The notes under the pieces: model-generated | Seen by the model: only the letters and a program-made list of their open reading frames with translations | Database searches by the model: none | Told to the model about the DNA's origin: nothing | Shown: positions 13,601-25,222 of the stretch, one piece after another | Position numbering within the stretch: position 1 is the stretch's first letter | Layout: each line of letters begins with the position of its first letter | Assembly: GCA_037833965.1 (NCBI GenBank) | Contig: AP031356.1 | Location: 16,018,501 to 16,082,500, forward strand | DNA: 64,000 bases | Reading direction: 5' to 3' | DNA from: Marchantia polymorpha subsp. ruderalis | Lineage: Eukaryota > Streptophyta > Marchantiopsida > Marchantiales > Marchantiaceae | Translations under genes and position numbers: made by a program

Positions 13601-16600
13601 ATCACGAGTTGTTGGTGAGATTATTAACTCTGTATATATCGATTCTGAATGGAGCGAGATATCTTCGAAGCAGTTTTCTCACCACTCTAACAAACTATTC
13701 TGGAACTTCATTTGCTCTGTAGGTTTATGGAATGTTGATGGCTAGATCAACCTACGAAGGGATGATCCTTGCTAATCCTGAGAAGAGGCCATTTGTGTTG
13801 ACCAGAGCAGGTCATGTTGGAAGCCAAAGATACGCTGCCACATGGACCGGTGACAATCTTTCAAGTTGGATTCATCTTGAAATGAGTATACCAATGTCAC
13901 TAAACTTGGTACTGTATCCAGTCCCACGCAAGTTTGGAAATGGGGGTTATCAAATGTCACTTCTTTTATGGATTCAGATTCGTGTAGGAAAGTTATGTTG
14001 CACAAGAAACCTTACCTCGAAGGAAAAAGAATGGTAATCAACTAATACCACCATAAACATCTGTTTTTCAGGGTTTAAGTGGACAACCATTCTCCGGGCC
14101 TGATATTGGTGGGTTTGGTGGAAACGCTACACCTCAAATGTTTGCGCGGTGGATGGGTATTGGGGCCATGCTTCCATTTGCACGTGGCCATTCAGAGAAA
14201 GGGACTGTGGATCATGAACCCTGGGAATTTGGGAAAGAGGTAGGCTAATCATTTCATGATGAACCAATCTGTTTGATGTCGATGGTTGAATTTAGTAGGT
14301 CAGGCCTGGATGTGTGCCCTCCCTGCACATTTTGTTAATCTGACTCGTAACAGGGATAGATGAGTAACGGATTTGAAAGTGTACAACTTTGTTTGTGATG
14401 ATTGGAAGGTAACAAACTTCGCAAATGTGGACTCTTTCGCAGTGTGAAGACGTCTGCAGGCAGGCACTGTACAGGAGATATCGGATACTGCCGCACCTAT
14501 ATACTCTATTTTACAAGGCACATACGACAGGAGTTCCGATAATGTCTCCTTTGTTCTTTGCTGGTTAGTTTCAAGCCGACTCTAGTACTCCCAGAGAGCA
14601 AGAATTTTATCGATGTGTTGGATCTATACTGGCCGTAATTGGACTTTATACTAAAAGTTTTGAAAACATATGTTACAGATCCTAAAGATGAGAAACTTCG
14701 TAAGGTGGAAGACAGTTTTCTTCTGGGACCTCTCCTTGTTGCTGCATGGTCAGAACCCTCTACACTTTGCTAAGAAAGAAGAAAGCTATTAAAGTTGAAA
14801 TGATCGAATTTTGTTTTGAATCTGAAGTATATGCTGAACAAAAGGTAGTACTGTTCAAGAAAGCAGAGGTTGTTCAAGTGTCAGTATATTTTTCTTCGCT
14901 GAAATCATATTGGTGCATGTGCAGTACTAAGGCTGGCAAGAAACCTGATCCAAAGAAGACTGTCCTACCTAGTGGGTTGTGGCAGCTCTTTGATTTTGAT
15001 GACTCACATCCGGTGAGTTAACGTTTAACTGAAACCGGGACGGGAAGACCTGATTTTTTATTATATGATCTTACGCAGTGTGCAGTGTTCACAGGACTGA
15101 AAGTCTCGTAGACTGTCAGATGGTTTCATGCTGTGTACGAAACTACCTAGGCATGCTCGTAATGAAAAAATACATTGTCATGTTTAATTGCTCAGCCATC
15201 AAGGGACTGTTTCTTCCAGCATCTTCTGACAAAAATTTTAACCTGCCATTTTGAATCGAGATGATATCCGTAGAACGTGTTGATGTGAAAGAACAATGTA
15301 TGTAATACACATAGCAGCACGTACGTGTCTTTCACTTCTTTCAGAAATTTATTTGTGACTTGTTTTCAATTCAATTTCAGGATTTACCGTTACTGTTCCT
15401 CAAGGGAGGATCTATCATCCCGACTGGTCAGGTTTCACAGAACACTGGTGATGTCAGTGAGAATGATCCCATCACCCTCATCATAGCTCTTGATGAAGAA
15501 GGTTAGTGGTCCGAGATTCTGATGTTATTCTAATAGGTGCTTCAATTACATGCACGCACGTTTCTCTTTTCGGTGATTATTGCATCTAGAACTACTGATA
15601 CATATGCATGCAGAAGACCAAATCTTCCAGTGAACTTCGTCTAGGCTTGATACATATATCACATGAACTGCATATCGGCAAGGCTTTACATTCTCAGCTA
15701 TAATTTGCTGATATGCTTGAGTTGTTGATTGTTGACTTGCAGGAAAAGCAGAAGGGACACTCTACGAGGATGATGGAGATAGTTTTGAATATAAAAAAGG
15801 ACAGTTCTTGCTTACTCGTTACTCTGCTGCCCTGGTCTCCAGCTCCACCGGAGGTTCAAGTGGAAAAAAGATCGTCATCAAAATCACCCAGTCGGATGGT
15901 TATCTTAGCAGGCCCAAGCGTCCTCTCAAAGTGCGCATTTTGCTCGCAAATAAAGCGGAGGTAAGCTATGTATCATTGCTTTACTTGGCATGAGACCGTC
16001 AATCCTCGACGAATAACTGGAGACATTTGTGGGGACAGCTGTAAAAGAATATTTTGAAGAGAATCGAAGGAAAACTTGTGAATGAACAGCTTCTGAAATA
16101 TCTGTTAACGAGTGTTTTCACTTTCTTGGCCGCAGCTTGAGGGTGAAGGTGTCGATGGCGAGGAATTGACTGTCGACCTGCCTTCACGTTTCGACATGGC
16201 CCAGATCACGACTCTCATCCAACAGCAGGATCTGCCAAAGGAAGGTTGTTCATATAAGCTCGTCATTGTATTTAAAGTTTTTCTCACAGTTGTGGGCTTC
16301 AGCGTGGTGATTTTTCATTTTCAAGAAACTTATGGAGGACTGAAGAGACTCCGGTAGCTCAAGGGTGATATGTTCTGCCGCTCAGACGCTGTGGAAAACT
16401 CTCCTAGTGTTGCATTTGTGACTCAGAGCAGATGTAACTCCTATTACTCGTGAAAACTCCATAATTGCAGATGATGAGAATATTCCAGATGAAGCCGATC
16501 ACGAGACCTCAGAGAGCCTTGCAGTTCCTCCAACGACTCTCCTGGATCTGAAAATTGGTGACTGGTCTCTAAAAGTGGCGCCCTGGATTGGTGGTCGGAT

Positions 16601-17868
16601 TGTTTCTATGATCCACGAGCCCACAGGTACAAACACTATGAAGTTTTCTACTTTTGTGAATTTTTTTTAGTAAGCTAAAATTTCGAGCTCCTCTAATTTG
16701 ATCCTGCAATTCAAGGATACATACACTTACAAATGCATTCATTCCAATACAGAGACCGAATGGCTGGAAGGAAAACTGGAGCATGGAGCGTATGAAGAGT
16801 ACAGTGGGGTCGAATATCGATCTCCTGGCTGTGTGGAGCAGTATGATGTCAAGTAAGGAATCAAAACCATGCTGTAAAGTAGAAAATATTCTTGTACACC
16901 TTGATTGCTTCCTGGATTAATTCGTCGAACGATATACATCTAAGCCTCTACATGCGTCTGAGCAGAAAGGAGCAGTCAGATATTGAAGGAACAGACGGAG
17001 TAGTTATGGAAGGTGACATTGGTGGAGGATTGGTGATGTGTCGTCAAATTGGCGGCAAGGGAGCTGATTCGAAAATAGTACAGATAAGCTCCTCAATTGA
17101 GGCTAGATCTGTTGGTGCTGGTTCAGGTGGATTTTCTAGGTAAGTTTGCTCATTGTCCTATTCCGCAAATCATCTTGTCTTTTAATTGTTTAGTGTTCAT
17201 GTGAGCCCGGCATGTACGTCACACTTAACTCTAACAGTAGTGGGATGGAGGCAGAAAAACGGGCAGGTGGTGTGGAAAAGGGCGGAATTATTGAGCTTCC
17301 ACCTCATTTAGTTTTAACACATTCTTTGTCATTCAGGTTGGTGTGTTTGCGGGTGCATCCATCTTTCAAAGTTGCCAACTATGAACTGGCATTGGTGAAG
17401 TTCACATCCATCAGTGGAGAAGCTCGAGAAATAGTCCCGAAGCCCGGCGATATAATGTTGACAGCAGACGACCGACCAAATGGTGAGTCTTGGCCCCCAC
17501 TCCTGCCACACCTTAAAACAAGTTGCAATATCGTGTGCATCATAAATTTCCTAGATCTGACGCAGTAGTACTACTTACAGCGGTTGATACTAAAGGAACG
17601 AAGTCTCACCAATATCTAGAAGCTCCTGACACGCGCCTGTTGCATGGATGCAGGAGAGTGGGCATTCTTAGACAAAGAGAACGGAGTGGCCATCGTGAAC
17701 AGATTCAACCCAGAGCAGGTGTTCACGTGTGTAATCCACTGGTCAGCAGGCATTTGCAACTTGGAGCTTTGGTCTGAGGAGAGGCCCGTTTCCAAGGAAA
17801 CACCTCTTCAGATATGCCATGAATATGAGACTGTCAGTGAGCAGGAGCTGCTTCAGTCTCAGCCTTGA
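10613..17868 (+). CDS. HGL1: GH31 alpha-glucosidase, heteroglycan glucosidase type
   Basis: Retaining alpha-glucosidase of glycoside hydrolase family 31, orthologous in type to plant heteroglycan glucosidase 1. Exon ends: 11029, 11160-11228, 11441-11578, 11731-11848, 12026-12108, 12233-12328, 12723-12891, 13120-13262, 13356-13442, 13723-13908, 14072-14239, 14443-14563, 14679-14748, 14925-15012, 15381-15501, 15743-15960, 16136-16244, 16471-16626, 16753-16852, 16966-17139, 17337-17482, 17654-17868. All phases join. From the inner ATG at 10805 it is 999 residues. In that numbering the nucleophile is Asp339 (GIWNDMNEP) and the acid/base is Asp420 (TWTGDN). N-terminal galactose-mutarotase-like, barrel and C-terminal beta domains are all covered. 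The outer ATG at 10613 adds 64 residues rich in Ser, Arg and Cys with no acidic residue for about 56, like an organelle transit peptide. Exon 13 ends in a weak donor (ATG/GTCAGA) and is the least certain. Confidence 0.93.
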
Positions 17869-19096
17869 GCGTGGTGGGCTCCACGGTTTCCTGACTCTTG
17901 TTCTATGGGAAGGTTTGAGAGCCGACCTGATCGTTCTGCCCGGATCAAGTTGTGTCGTGGTATCAAGCCTGTCAATTGTTGACGAGCTTGACTGTTAACA
18001 GGCTTGAGCAAATAGCATAATTCTGTACAGCTGTACACCGTTGGAATGTAAATCAAGAAATATTCTTTGCAGTAAAATTCTCAAAATTCTAAATTCTCAT
18101 CGTCTCCAGTTTCTGGTGATCTGAAAGACATGATCGATCCTGCTTCCTGTTAGATATGCTTTGTCATGGAAATAACCGCGGAGAGATCACACATGTGAGT
18201 TGTTGATGGATGACTAAGATGTGAGGGTGGTGATAATCTACTTGAAGGGTGTTATTGGGTGTAAGCAAAGTATGACGAGTGTAAGACATTTCGGATGATT
18301 CGTAGACTTAATGAAACACCATTTGGAAGTGCAAACACCGTTTCATTGCAATTGCAGAAACATAACATATGGTTAGTTCTCAAAGGAGCGAAGTAGTGGA
18401 CGAAGATCTCATATTCTAATTTCCATTGGACTTGAAGTGGGATTAATCGTGATCAAGTCTTTCTAATCGCGCTGGGGTTCGCTGATGTTATCAGATGCGG
18501 ACACAACCCCGTGCACTTGGGGCATCTCAACAGAGACCAGAGACCGCAAACCAAGCTATGCCACGTTCTGTAGCTGTAACTATTCCTATGAACCATTAAG
18601 TTCAAGCTTTCCTTGCCACTGAAGTCAACGAAGATCAAGATGCTCAAGACGTCTGCATGCGGAAGATATCCAAAGTTGCACCAGAAAATAGATCTGCGCT
18701 CACTGCTGCCATGATCAGGACCACAACCATCCTCTTTAGAGACCCTTCCATCTATCCATTCATAAGACGCAGAATCATTCTTTCTCTTTCTCTCTTTTCT
18801 CTCTCTCTCTTCTCTCCAGGATATAGAAATCAAACGCCCTCTGGAACGAGTCTTCGCTTCGGTCGTCACCGCGTCCGGAGAGCAAGCCAGGAGATGTGCA
18901 TCGGCAGGTCTTTTCCCGAATTGGAGGAGCTCGATGTCAGAGGAGACGCCGGGCTGGTCATTTAGCGATCTAGTCGTCCGAGTTCAGATGATGAAGATCA
19001 GTGTGGACCGGCTTAACTTTATGGGAATCACGTAGTTCTCAGCGTCGTGCACTGCTGGGCTAGCTAGCTGTCTCGCAAGTTCACGATGCATGGAGA
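17869..19096. other. intergenic region, GH31 to LRR gene
   Basis: No coding frame with family features. It presumably holds the 3' UTR of the GH31 gene and the promoter and 5' UTR of the LRR gene. A pyrimidine tract near 18778-18820 is the only clear pattern. Confidence 0.45.
18778..18821 (+). repeat. CT-rich tract upstream of LRR gene
   Basis: An almost pure pyrimidine run of TCTCT and TTTCT units about 280 bases before the first LRR-gene ATG. Such tracts are common in plant 5' UTRs and core promoters; a role here is inference. Confidence 0.6.
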
Positions 19097-22000
19097 TTGA
19101 GGAGTACATGGAGAATTGAGTTTTATGTTTCTCTGGAGGTGGACACCATGCACTTACTCAGAAGATCTACAGGTCGGGCATCGGTCGTTTCCTCTCCTGA
19201 TCTGCCCGCTCTCCGCGGACGATTGAGGATGCTGGTGATTCTGGTTCTGTGTTGCCTCCAGCTCGGTGCTTGCGCCGTTGGTCAAGAGGATACCACCTTC
19301 GGAGAAATAAGCAGAATCGAGACTCTTGATGAGACTCTCCAGGATCCAGATTTCGATGCACGTGCAGAATCGGCCGGGAAAGAGCATGGCAGCATCAACA
19401 TCGAGAGTGGACTTCCTCCGGCTTCCTCCGTCGAAGCGCATATGGGCCAGCAACAAGCACACGGCGGTCCCTGGAGCCAGCGAGAGCTGCAGCAGTTTGG
19501 ACTTCAGGACCAAGCCGTCGACACTTCGTTAACGAATCGTCATGAGCCTCTCCATCGTTTTCAGGAGGAATCTGCACGCTGCAGAGGAATATCACGCGCT
19601 TTGCTCCAAGACAGCTTCGGGTAAGTGACATTTAGCAGCAAGATATCATCTGATAGAGAAGTGCACAATTCTGCACCTGTGGCTTGTGTCCTTCGTCCGA
19701 GCATGTGCACAGCAATGCGCATGCTCGGACGAGTGAGTGAAATTCATCTCTAACGCCATACGAGTCCAATGTGTTGCCACTGTCGCAGGGAGGCCGATGC
19801 GCTCCTGCAATTCAAGGCCGAAATTGAAAGCTACACTGACAACGCTTTGGATGGATGGACAACGGGGAATCGCTCCACCTACTGCTCGTGGACGAGGGTC
19901 ATCTGCGACGATGAGCTGCACGTGATCTCCTCAACTTCTCCGGGCTCAAGATGAACGGCACTTTGGGTCCTTCGTTGAGCAAGCTCGAATACCTTGCGGA
20001 CCTCGATCTGAGCCACAATTTCCTGTTGAGCGAGCTTCCAGTGGAATGGGGCCGGCTGCAGAGGCTGCAGACCTTGGACGTCCACGACAATTTTCTCTTC
20101 GGTGGAGTTCCTGCAGAGTACGGCAACATGTCGAGCCTACGAGTCCTCTACATCGGAGCACAGGGCGAGTTCTTCAATGGGTTCATTTCGGAGGAGCTGG
20201 GTTTGCTTTCTGAGCTCGAGGTTCTGGTCCTGAGCACCCTCTTCAATGGCGGGTTCTTCAATGGGTTCGACTCCATTGAGGACTACTACCCTTTCCGGTC
20301 GAACGAGATGAGAGGCCCCATTCCCAAGTCCATCGCCAACTGCACGAAGCTGTGGTACTTGGATTTCTCCGGCAACAACAAATTGACGGGTCCCATTCCG
20401 AGAGAGTACGGCCAGCTCGTGAATCTAGAGTATCTGAGCTTCGAGCGGAACAATTTCACAGGCTCCATCCCATCCGAGCTGGGCAACCTGACGAAGATCA
20501 AGTATCTGCACTTGGGAAACAATGCCCTGGAGGGAGAGTTCCCCGTGGAGCTGGCGTCGCTGTCGGAGCTCGAGTTTCTGAACGTGGGGAACAACTTCCT
20601 GAGGGGGAGTTTTCTGAAAGTGAAATCCACTTCGTGGAATCGGCTCGAAAAGCTCTTCATCGACGGGAACAACTTTCGTGGCGGCTTTCCCAGAGCTGTG
20701 ACGGCCATGACGGCCCTGACGGAGTTCTACATGTTCGACAACGAGTTCACCGGCGGCCTCCCCGAGAACCTGGGACAGCTGGCCAACCTCCAGGTTTTCA
20801 GCTTCAGCAGCAACCGGCTGGACGGGGAATTGCCCGACAGCCTCAACAACTGCACGCAGCTCCAATCGCTGGAAGCAGCGAGGAACAACCTCACGGGCAC
20901 GCTGGACCCGCTGAGAAACCACTCGCATCTCGTTTTACTGATCGCAAGTAACAACAATCTCACGGGCACGCTGGACCCGCTGAGAAACCTGGACGGCATC
21001 ATGTTCTTGATCCTGAACGACAACGACTTCCGAGGCCACATTCCCGCCGAGCTCGGCAAGCTGCCGGATTTGGTACTCCTCTTCCTGCACAATAACCGGC
21101 TGTCGGGGCCCATACCCACCAGCTTGGCCGACCTGAAGAGCATCGGAGACATCAATCTGAGCAACAATTTTCTGACAGGAGAAATCCCCCCGGAGTTCGG
21201 AGGTCTGGAGTATTTGGGGTACTTGAGCCTGCATGTCAACAGGCTGACAGGCGGAATCCCTCCAGAGCTGGGGCGACTGCAGAATATGGTGTATCTTATC
21301 CTCGACAGCAACAAGCTCACGGGAACCATTCCCGCGTCTCTGGCGAACTGCAGCTCGCTGACAATCATCAGGCTGAGCAACAACAAGCTCACGGGCACAG
21401 TCACTCAGATTGACTTCTTGCAGCTGCGATCCCTCGAGAGCTTCTCTGTCAAAGGGAACCAGCTGGGCGGAGAGTTTCCCGTGAGCGTGTACAACTGCAC
21501 GAATCTGAAGCTCCCGGACCTGAGCAGCAATCAATTCTCAGAGGAGCTCCCGGACAACTACGAGTACTCTCAGCCAGTGCTGCGCGAATTGCGAGTATTG
21601 AAATTAGCATCCAACAAATTCGGCGGCCGCGTGCCCGGCTGGATCTGGAAGCTTCCGGATCTGCAAGTGCTCGACTTGTCGCACAACTCATTCACGGGAG
21701 TCTGGCCCACCAATCTCTCAGGGTTGGAAGGCTTTAGTCGCCTCGAAGCGTCGCCAGACGACGCCGGGGGAGACATCAATAGCATCATCCCCGAACGGGT
21801 GGAGGTGAAGGGGAACAAATTGCTCGAGCAAATCTCCATTGAGGCCAAAGGTTCGAGACTCGAACTCGAGTACGTCCTTGAGACTTTGTTCTCCATCGAC
21901 CTGTCATATAACCAGCTCTCCGGGAGGCTCCCGTACGCGCTTGGAGAGCTGCGCGGGTTGACGTACTTGAATCTGGCGCACAATAATTTCTCGGGCAAAA

Positions 22001-22482
22001 TCCCTCAGGAGCTTGGAGATCTGCCGCGTCTGCAGTCACTGGATTTGTCGGCCAACTATCTCACGGGGAAGATTCCTGCGGTGCTCAGCAGGCTCAGCTT
22101 GAGCTATCTGAATCTCTCCTACAACTTCCTCGAGGGCGAGATCCCCACGGCGGATGCTTTCTCCACGAGGTATGCCAATTCGTCCTTCAAACCCGGGAAC
22201 GATAAGCTCTGCGGGCCCCCGCTCGAGACCACTTGTGTGGCGCAAGACAGCAACGCAAGCGGAAGGTCGGCCAAACTCGGAGCTCCGTCGTCCGAGCTCC
22301 TGGATGGTACATTCTGGCGAGCCTTCGAGATCGGAACGGCGATCGGGGTCGTAATTGTGATCGGGGTCGTGATCGGAACGCTGAGAACAATGCCCTGCGC
22401 ACGACACTGGCTACTGCATAATCATAATTTTGCTCGCCATTTGAAACACAGTAGATACGGAGTGTTCAACGAACCGACATAG
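19097..22482 (+). CDS. LRR receptor-like protein with apparent 1-base frameshift
   Basis: A cell-surface receptor without a kinase, built like plant RLPs that signal through partner kinases. Exon 1 (19097-19620) holds a hydrophobic signal sequence just after Met 19229 (MLVILVLCCLQL), which may be the real start. Intron 19621-19788. Exon 2 opens with an LRRNT-type cap (EADALLQFKAEIES...WTRVICDD), then more than 20 plant-type LRRs (LxxLxxLxLxxNxLxGxIP). A non-LRR island precedes the last repeats (residues near ISIEAKGSRLELEYVL), then an LCGPPL cap, one membrane helix at about 22315-22387 and a short basic tail. Between the cap frame and the LRR frame (843 codons from 19951) the reading shifts by one base near 19927-19936, as if one C were missing. 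This may be a true lesion (a pseudogene) or an assembly error. Ligand unknown. Confidence 0.85.
19693..19732. repeat. perfect 13-bp inverted repeat in LRR-gene intron
   Basis: Arms TCGTCCGAGCATG (19693-19705) and CATGCTCGGACGA (19720-19732) with a 14-base loop, lying inside the only intron of the LRR gene. It could fold in the pre-mRNA or be a footprint of a small inverted-repeat element. Confidence 0.85.
20890..20989 (+). repeat. 69-bp internal LRR duplication
   Basis: A run of about 31 near-identical bases begins at 20890 and again at 20959, a period of 69 bases (23 residues, one LRR). Protein motif LTGTLDPLRN occurs twice. This is a recent in-frame repeat gain inside the ectodomain. Confidence 0.85.
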
Positions 22483-22581
22483 ACCGAATCATTCAAGAGC
22501 TGACTGCTCGCTTTGCACCCGGCTGGACCCCGGGGTCCAGCCGGGGCTTACGAGATTCCGCATGAATGGGGACTCGTTGTC

Positions 22582-22750
22582 CGCCATACACATGTGCTAC
22601 TGCTGCTGGGCCTCTAGATAGCACAGCGTTGTCTGCACTGAGTTGTTCCAATTGGACTGTGTAAAGTAGAGCTAGATTCCACGACGATTCATGATTGCAG
22701 GAGTACTCCCCTTGGAAGCTTTTGCCTCCGGATTGGAGAAGCTTCATTGT
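22582..22750 (+). repeat. direct repeat copy 1 (downstream of LRR gene)
   Basis: About 170 bases, starting at CGCCATACA, repeated at 23572-23755 in the same direction. It sits just past the LRR stop codon, so it may be the 3' UTR of that gene. It differs from copy 2 by small indels, including a GCTGCT gain and loss of about 10 bases. Confidence 0.85.
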
Positions 22751-23571
22751 AATTACTTGATGGGACTGCGGGAGACTCAAATCACTTGATAGCCCCCACC
22801 ATGTTTCATTTTATATGATAGGACCACACTTGACTGCAATGCATGTCACGTTCAACATTGTTTCAATAACAATTTTTATAACCTGATAATTTACATTATA
22901 GTGTGAAGAGTTTATGCCCTTTGTTGGGCCAAAATATTGTTTCTCGAGAATAATTTGGCAGCGATGAAATGATTTTTACAATGCTGGAAAGAGTTGAAAG
23001 CGTCTTGCTGCCACTTGACGAGCCTTCTGAACCTCTCTCTTTCAACCCCGAGACGACCGGCACCACGAGCAGAAGAGAACCGTAAAGAATCGGTCTATCA
23101 AAACTGCAAGTCGATTCATGCGTAGAAATGCCTCCCGCTTCCGACGATGATGAGCACGCGGACATTCGGATCGGCATCGAGAGAAGGTACGGCGGCAAGA
23201 ATTTATCGGAACATCGCAGCATTCAGTGTGTTCGATTGCTTTGGTAGATTCAAAACCAGCCGAGCGAAGCCTGCAAAATCTGGCCCTCAACCGCCACGAA
23301 ATGCTTACGTCGTACTTCATCTTCATATACACTACGAACTAGTACCAGAAATACGAGGGCACCATGATTCTGAAATACTCTCTATAGAGTCTTGCCATAA
23401 CTGCATCCGGAAAAAAAAACATTACCGAAATAATCCCATATCGTATTTGAACATCTGCGACTATGGCCGTCGAGGGTTACCATAGGGTAAAATGAAACCC
23501 TTTGGGTCCTATCAAATAAATCATTAAGATTTTTTTTTGGTCATCATGGGTTTTTTTGAGGAATCATTGTG
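22751..23571. other. spacer between direct repeats, no gene recognised
   Basis: About 820 bases between the two repeat copies. Frames on both strands (22896-23222 and 23042-23332 minus, 23147-23485 plus) overlap each other and show no known domain. If the repeats mark a tandem duplication, this is where a second gene copy would have been, but no LRR remnant was seen. Confidence 0.35.
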
Positions 23572-23755
23572 CGCCATACAAATGTGCTACTGGGCCTCTA
23601 GATAGCAGAGCGTTGTCTGCACGGAGTTGTTCCAATTGGACTGAGTAAAGTAGAGCGCTCGGAAGGCCAGATTCCACGACAATTCATGATTGCAGGATAT
23701 CACACTCCCCTTGGAAGCTTTTGTCTCAAGATGGGAGTAGCGTCATTTTAATATA
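23572..23755 (+). repeat. direct repeat copy 2
   Basis: Second copy of the 22582-22750 sequence, about 990 bases downstream, followed at once by AT-rich DNA. Confidence 0.85.
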
Positions 23756-24184
23756 AAGGCTCAGAGCTTTGAGTAGATGCCACGTCCAGTTTGTTCGACG
23801 CATCTCCTTGTAAATACATTTAGTATATATGTTTTATTGAGTATTTATACTTATGACTAAACATGATTTGTATTCTACAGATCATTCAATCCATGATTTA
23901 ATATAAATTATAATTGATATAATGTAATGAAAATTCACGACAGGAGATGAACATAATCTCACAGGATCACAAAATTAATTATTGAGCGCGATAAGCATAC
24001 TAGTCTAGCTAAATATTTCAATAAAAGCACAACCAAAATCCTAAAACGACTGTTCTAGTAAATTCAACCCACGGTCACCTAAGAACTGTCCAAATTGACA
24101 GTGGGTTGATTGATAAATCAAAAGATTGTATTAAGGATCGTAGAAGACATATTACATAAATTTCTGAAGTGAAAGTGTGGAGGT

Positions 24185-25143
24185 ATGTTCAAACATGCTA
24201 AAGTGTGTTTTCTAAAGATGAAAAAACAAACTGGACATCATTGTTCTTCAGATTTGTTGCTAATGGACAATGTACTTGGACACTTTAAGGCTTTTGAATG
24301 CCACAATGTTAGGATAGTTTTTTTTTCTGCAAATTTCACAAGTTGGAAACAACCTTGCAATATGGACATAATCGCAGCTCCAAAAAAAAAGTTCAAATAT
24401 CTTTATCTCAAGTATGTTCTTGACTTTTATGAAATGGATGAGGAGAAAAAAATTTAATTAAGAACGCAGAGATAGAAATTGAAACGTGATATTGCTGGAT
24501 TTGCATACAAATGCCCAACTCACTTGCTTGATGGTACAAATTATGTCAAACAAGCTTGGCAATATGTGTCATCCAACTATATCAAAAATGCATTTGTTAA
24601 AACAAAAATAATGATATTAGAAGCCGATCAGTAAGTTGTGAACGAGATGGAACATTAAGTGACTGAAGTTACACAAGATATTGCAACTTTAAATCTTTCA
24701 ATTGGACAAGAAGAGCTTGAAGCATTTCCTCATGTTTACGATGAAAAAAATGAAGTATTTACAATTGAAGATATGGAAGAAGTTGAAGAGCTTTTGGAGA
24801 CTATGAAACTTGGAGAAGAAAACCTAGATGATAGAAAAAATTATAAACTTTTTGACTCTCAATTTTCATATTTAGGTTCAGAAAGTAGCTTTGTATGTAA
24901 GTAATTTGAATCACTTTATAAGGAGGTGGTTGATATAAAGTATCAGTTGCTGTGCTCAGAATATCATAAAGAGCCAAAGTAACATCTTGATGCTCTTAGA
25001 CATTTGTTTGAATCTTTTCATAGCAAGATCACGTTTGTCACTATTAAAGCAACTAGAGAATTTACACCAAAGGTTAATTCACAACATGTTGAAAAAATAA
25101 ACTTGATCCGTGTTTTGTTAGAAAAACAATGCATACTTATCTG
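24185..25143 (+). pseudogene. Tigger/pogo-type DDE transposase relic
   Basis: Decayed C-terminal half of a Tc1/mariner-superfamily transposase. The frame 24185-24457 has LLLMDNVLGHF, the LLxxDNxxxH block with the second catalytic Asp. It is followed by the spaced pattern VRIVFFSANFTS...QP.N.DIIA...KKKF, which fits the family consensus VxxxFLPPNTTSxxQPxDxGII. After a stop, a second piece (about 24498-24632) reads LLDGTNYVKQAWQYVSSNYI, the helical segment that follows the DDE domain in Tigger/jerky-like proteins. An acidic frame at 24659-24904 and text up to a stop near 25143 may be the C-terminal tail. The first catalytic Asp and the DNA-binding domain are missing. Terminal repeats were not identified. 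Confidence 0.7.
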
Positions 25144-25164
25144 AGTTGCGTATATAAACGCGTG

Positions 25165-25222
25165 GTTATTTAACTGAGAGGTTACTGTACCAAAGTACCG
25201 CTCTCATCTATATTTAAATAAC
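25165..25222. repeat. imperfect inverted repeat 3' of transposase relic
   Basis: GTTATTTAA at 25165-25173 is mirrored by TTAAATAAC at 25214-25222, and the inner parts GAGAG and CTCTC and GTAC pairs also match. It could be a leftover element terminus or a chance hairpin in AT-rich DNA. Confidence 0.45.

Noticed and set aside
20286..22407. Many minus-strand and shifted frames opposite the LRR gene
   Set aside because: Shadows of the GC-rich leucine-rich repeat coding sequence.
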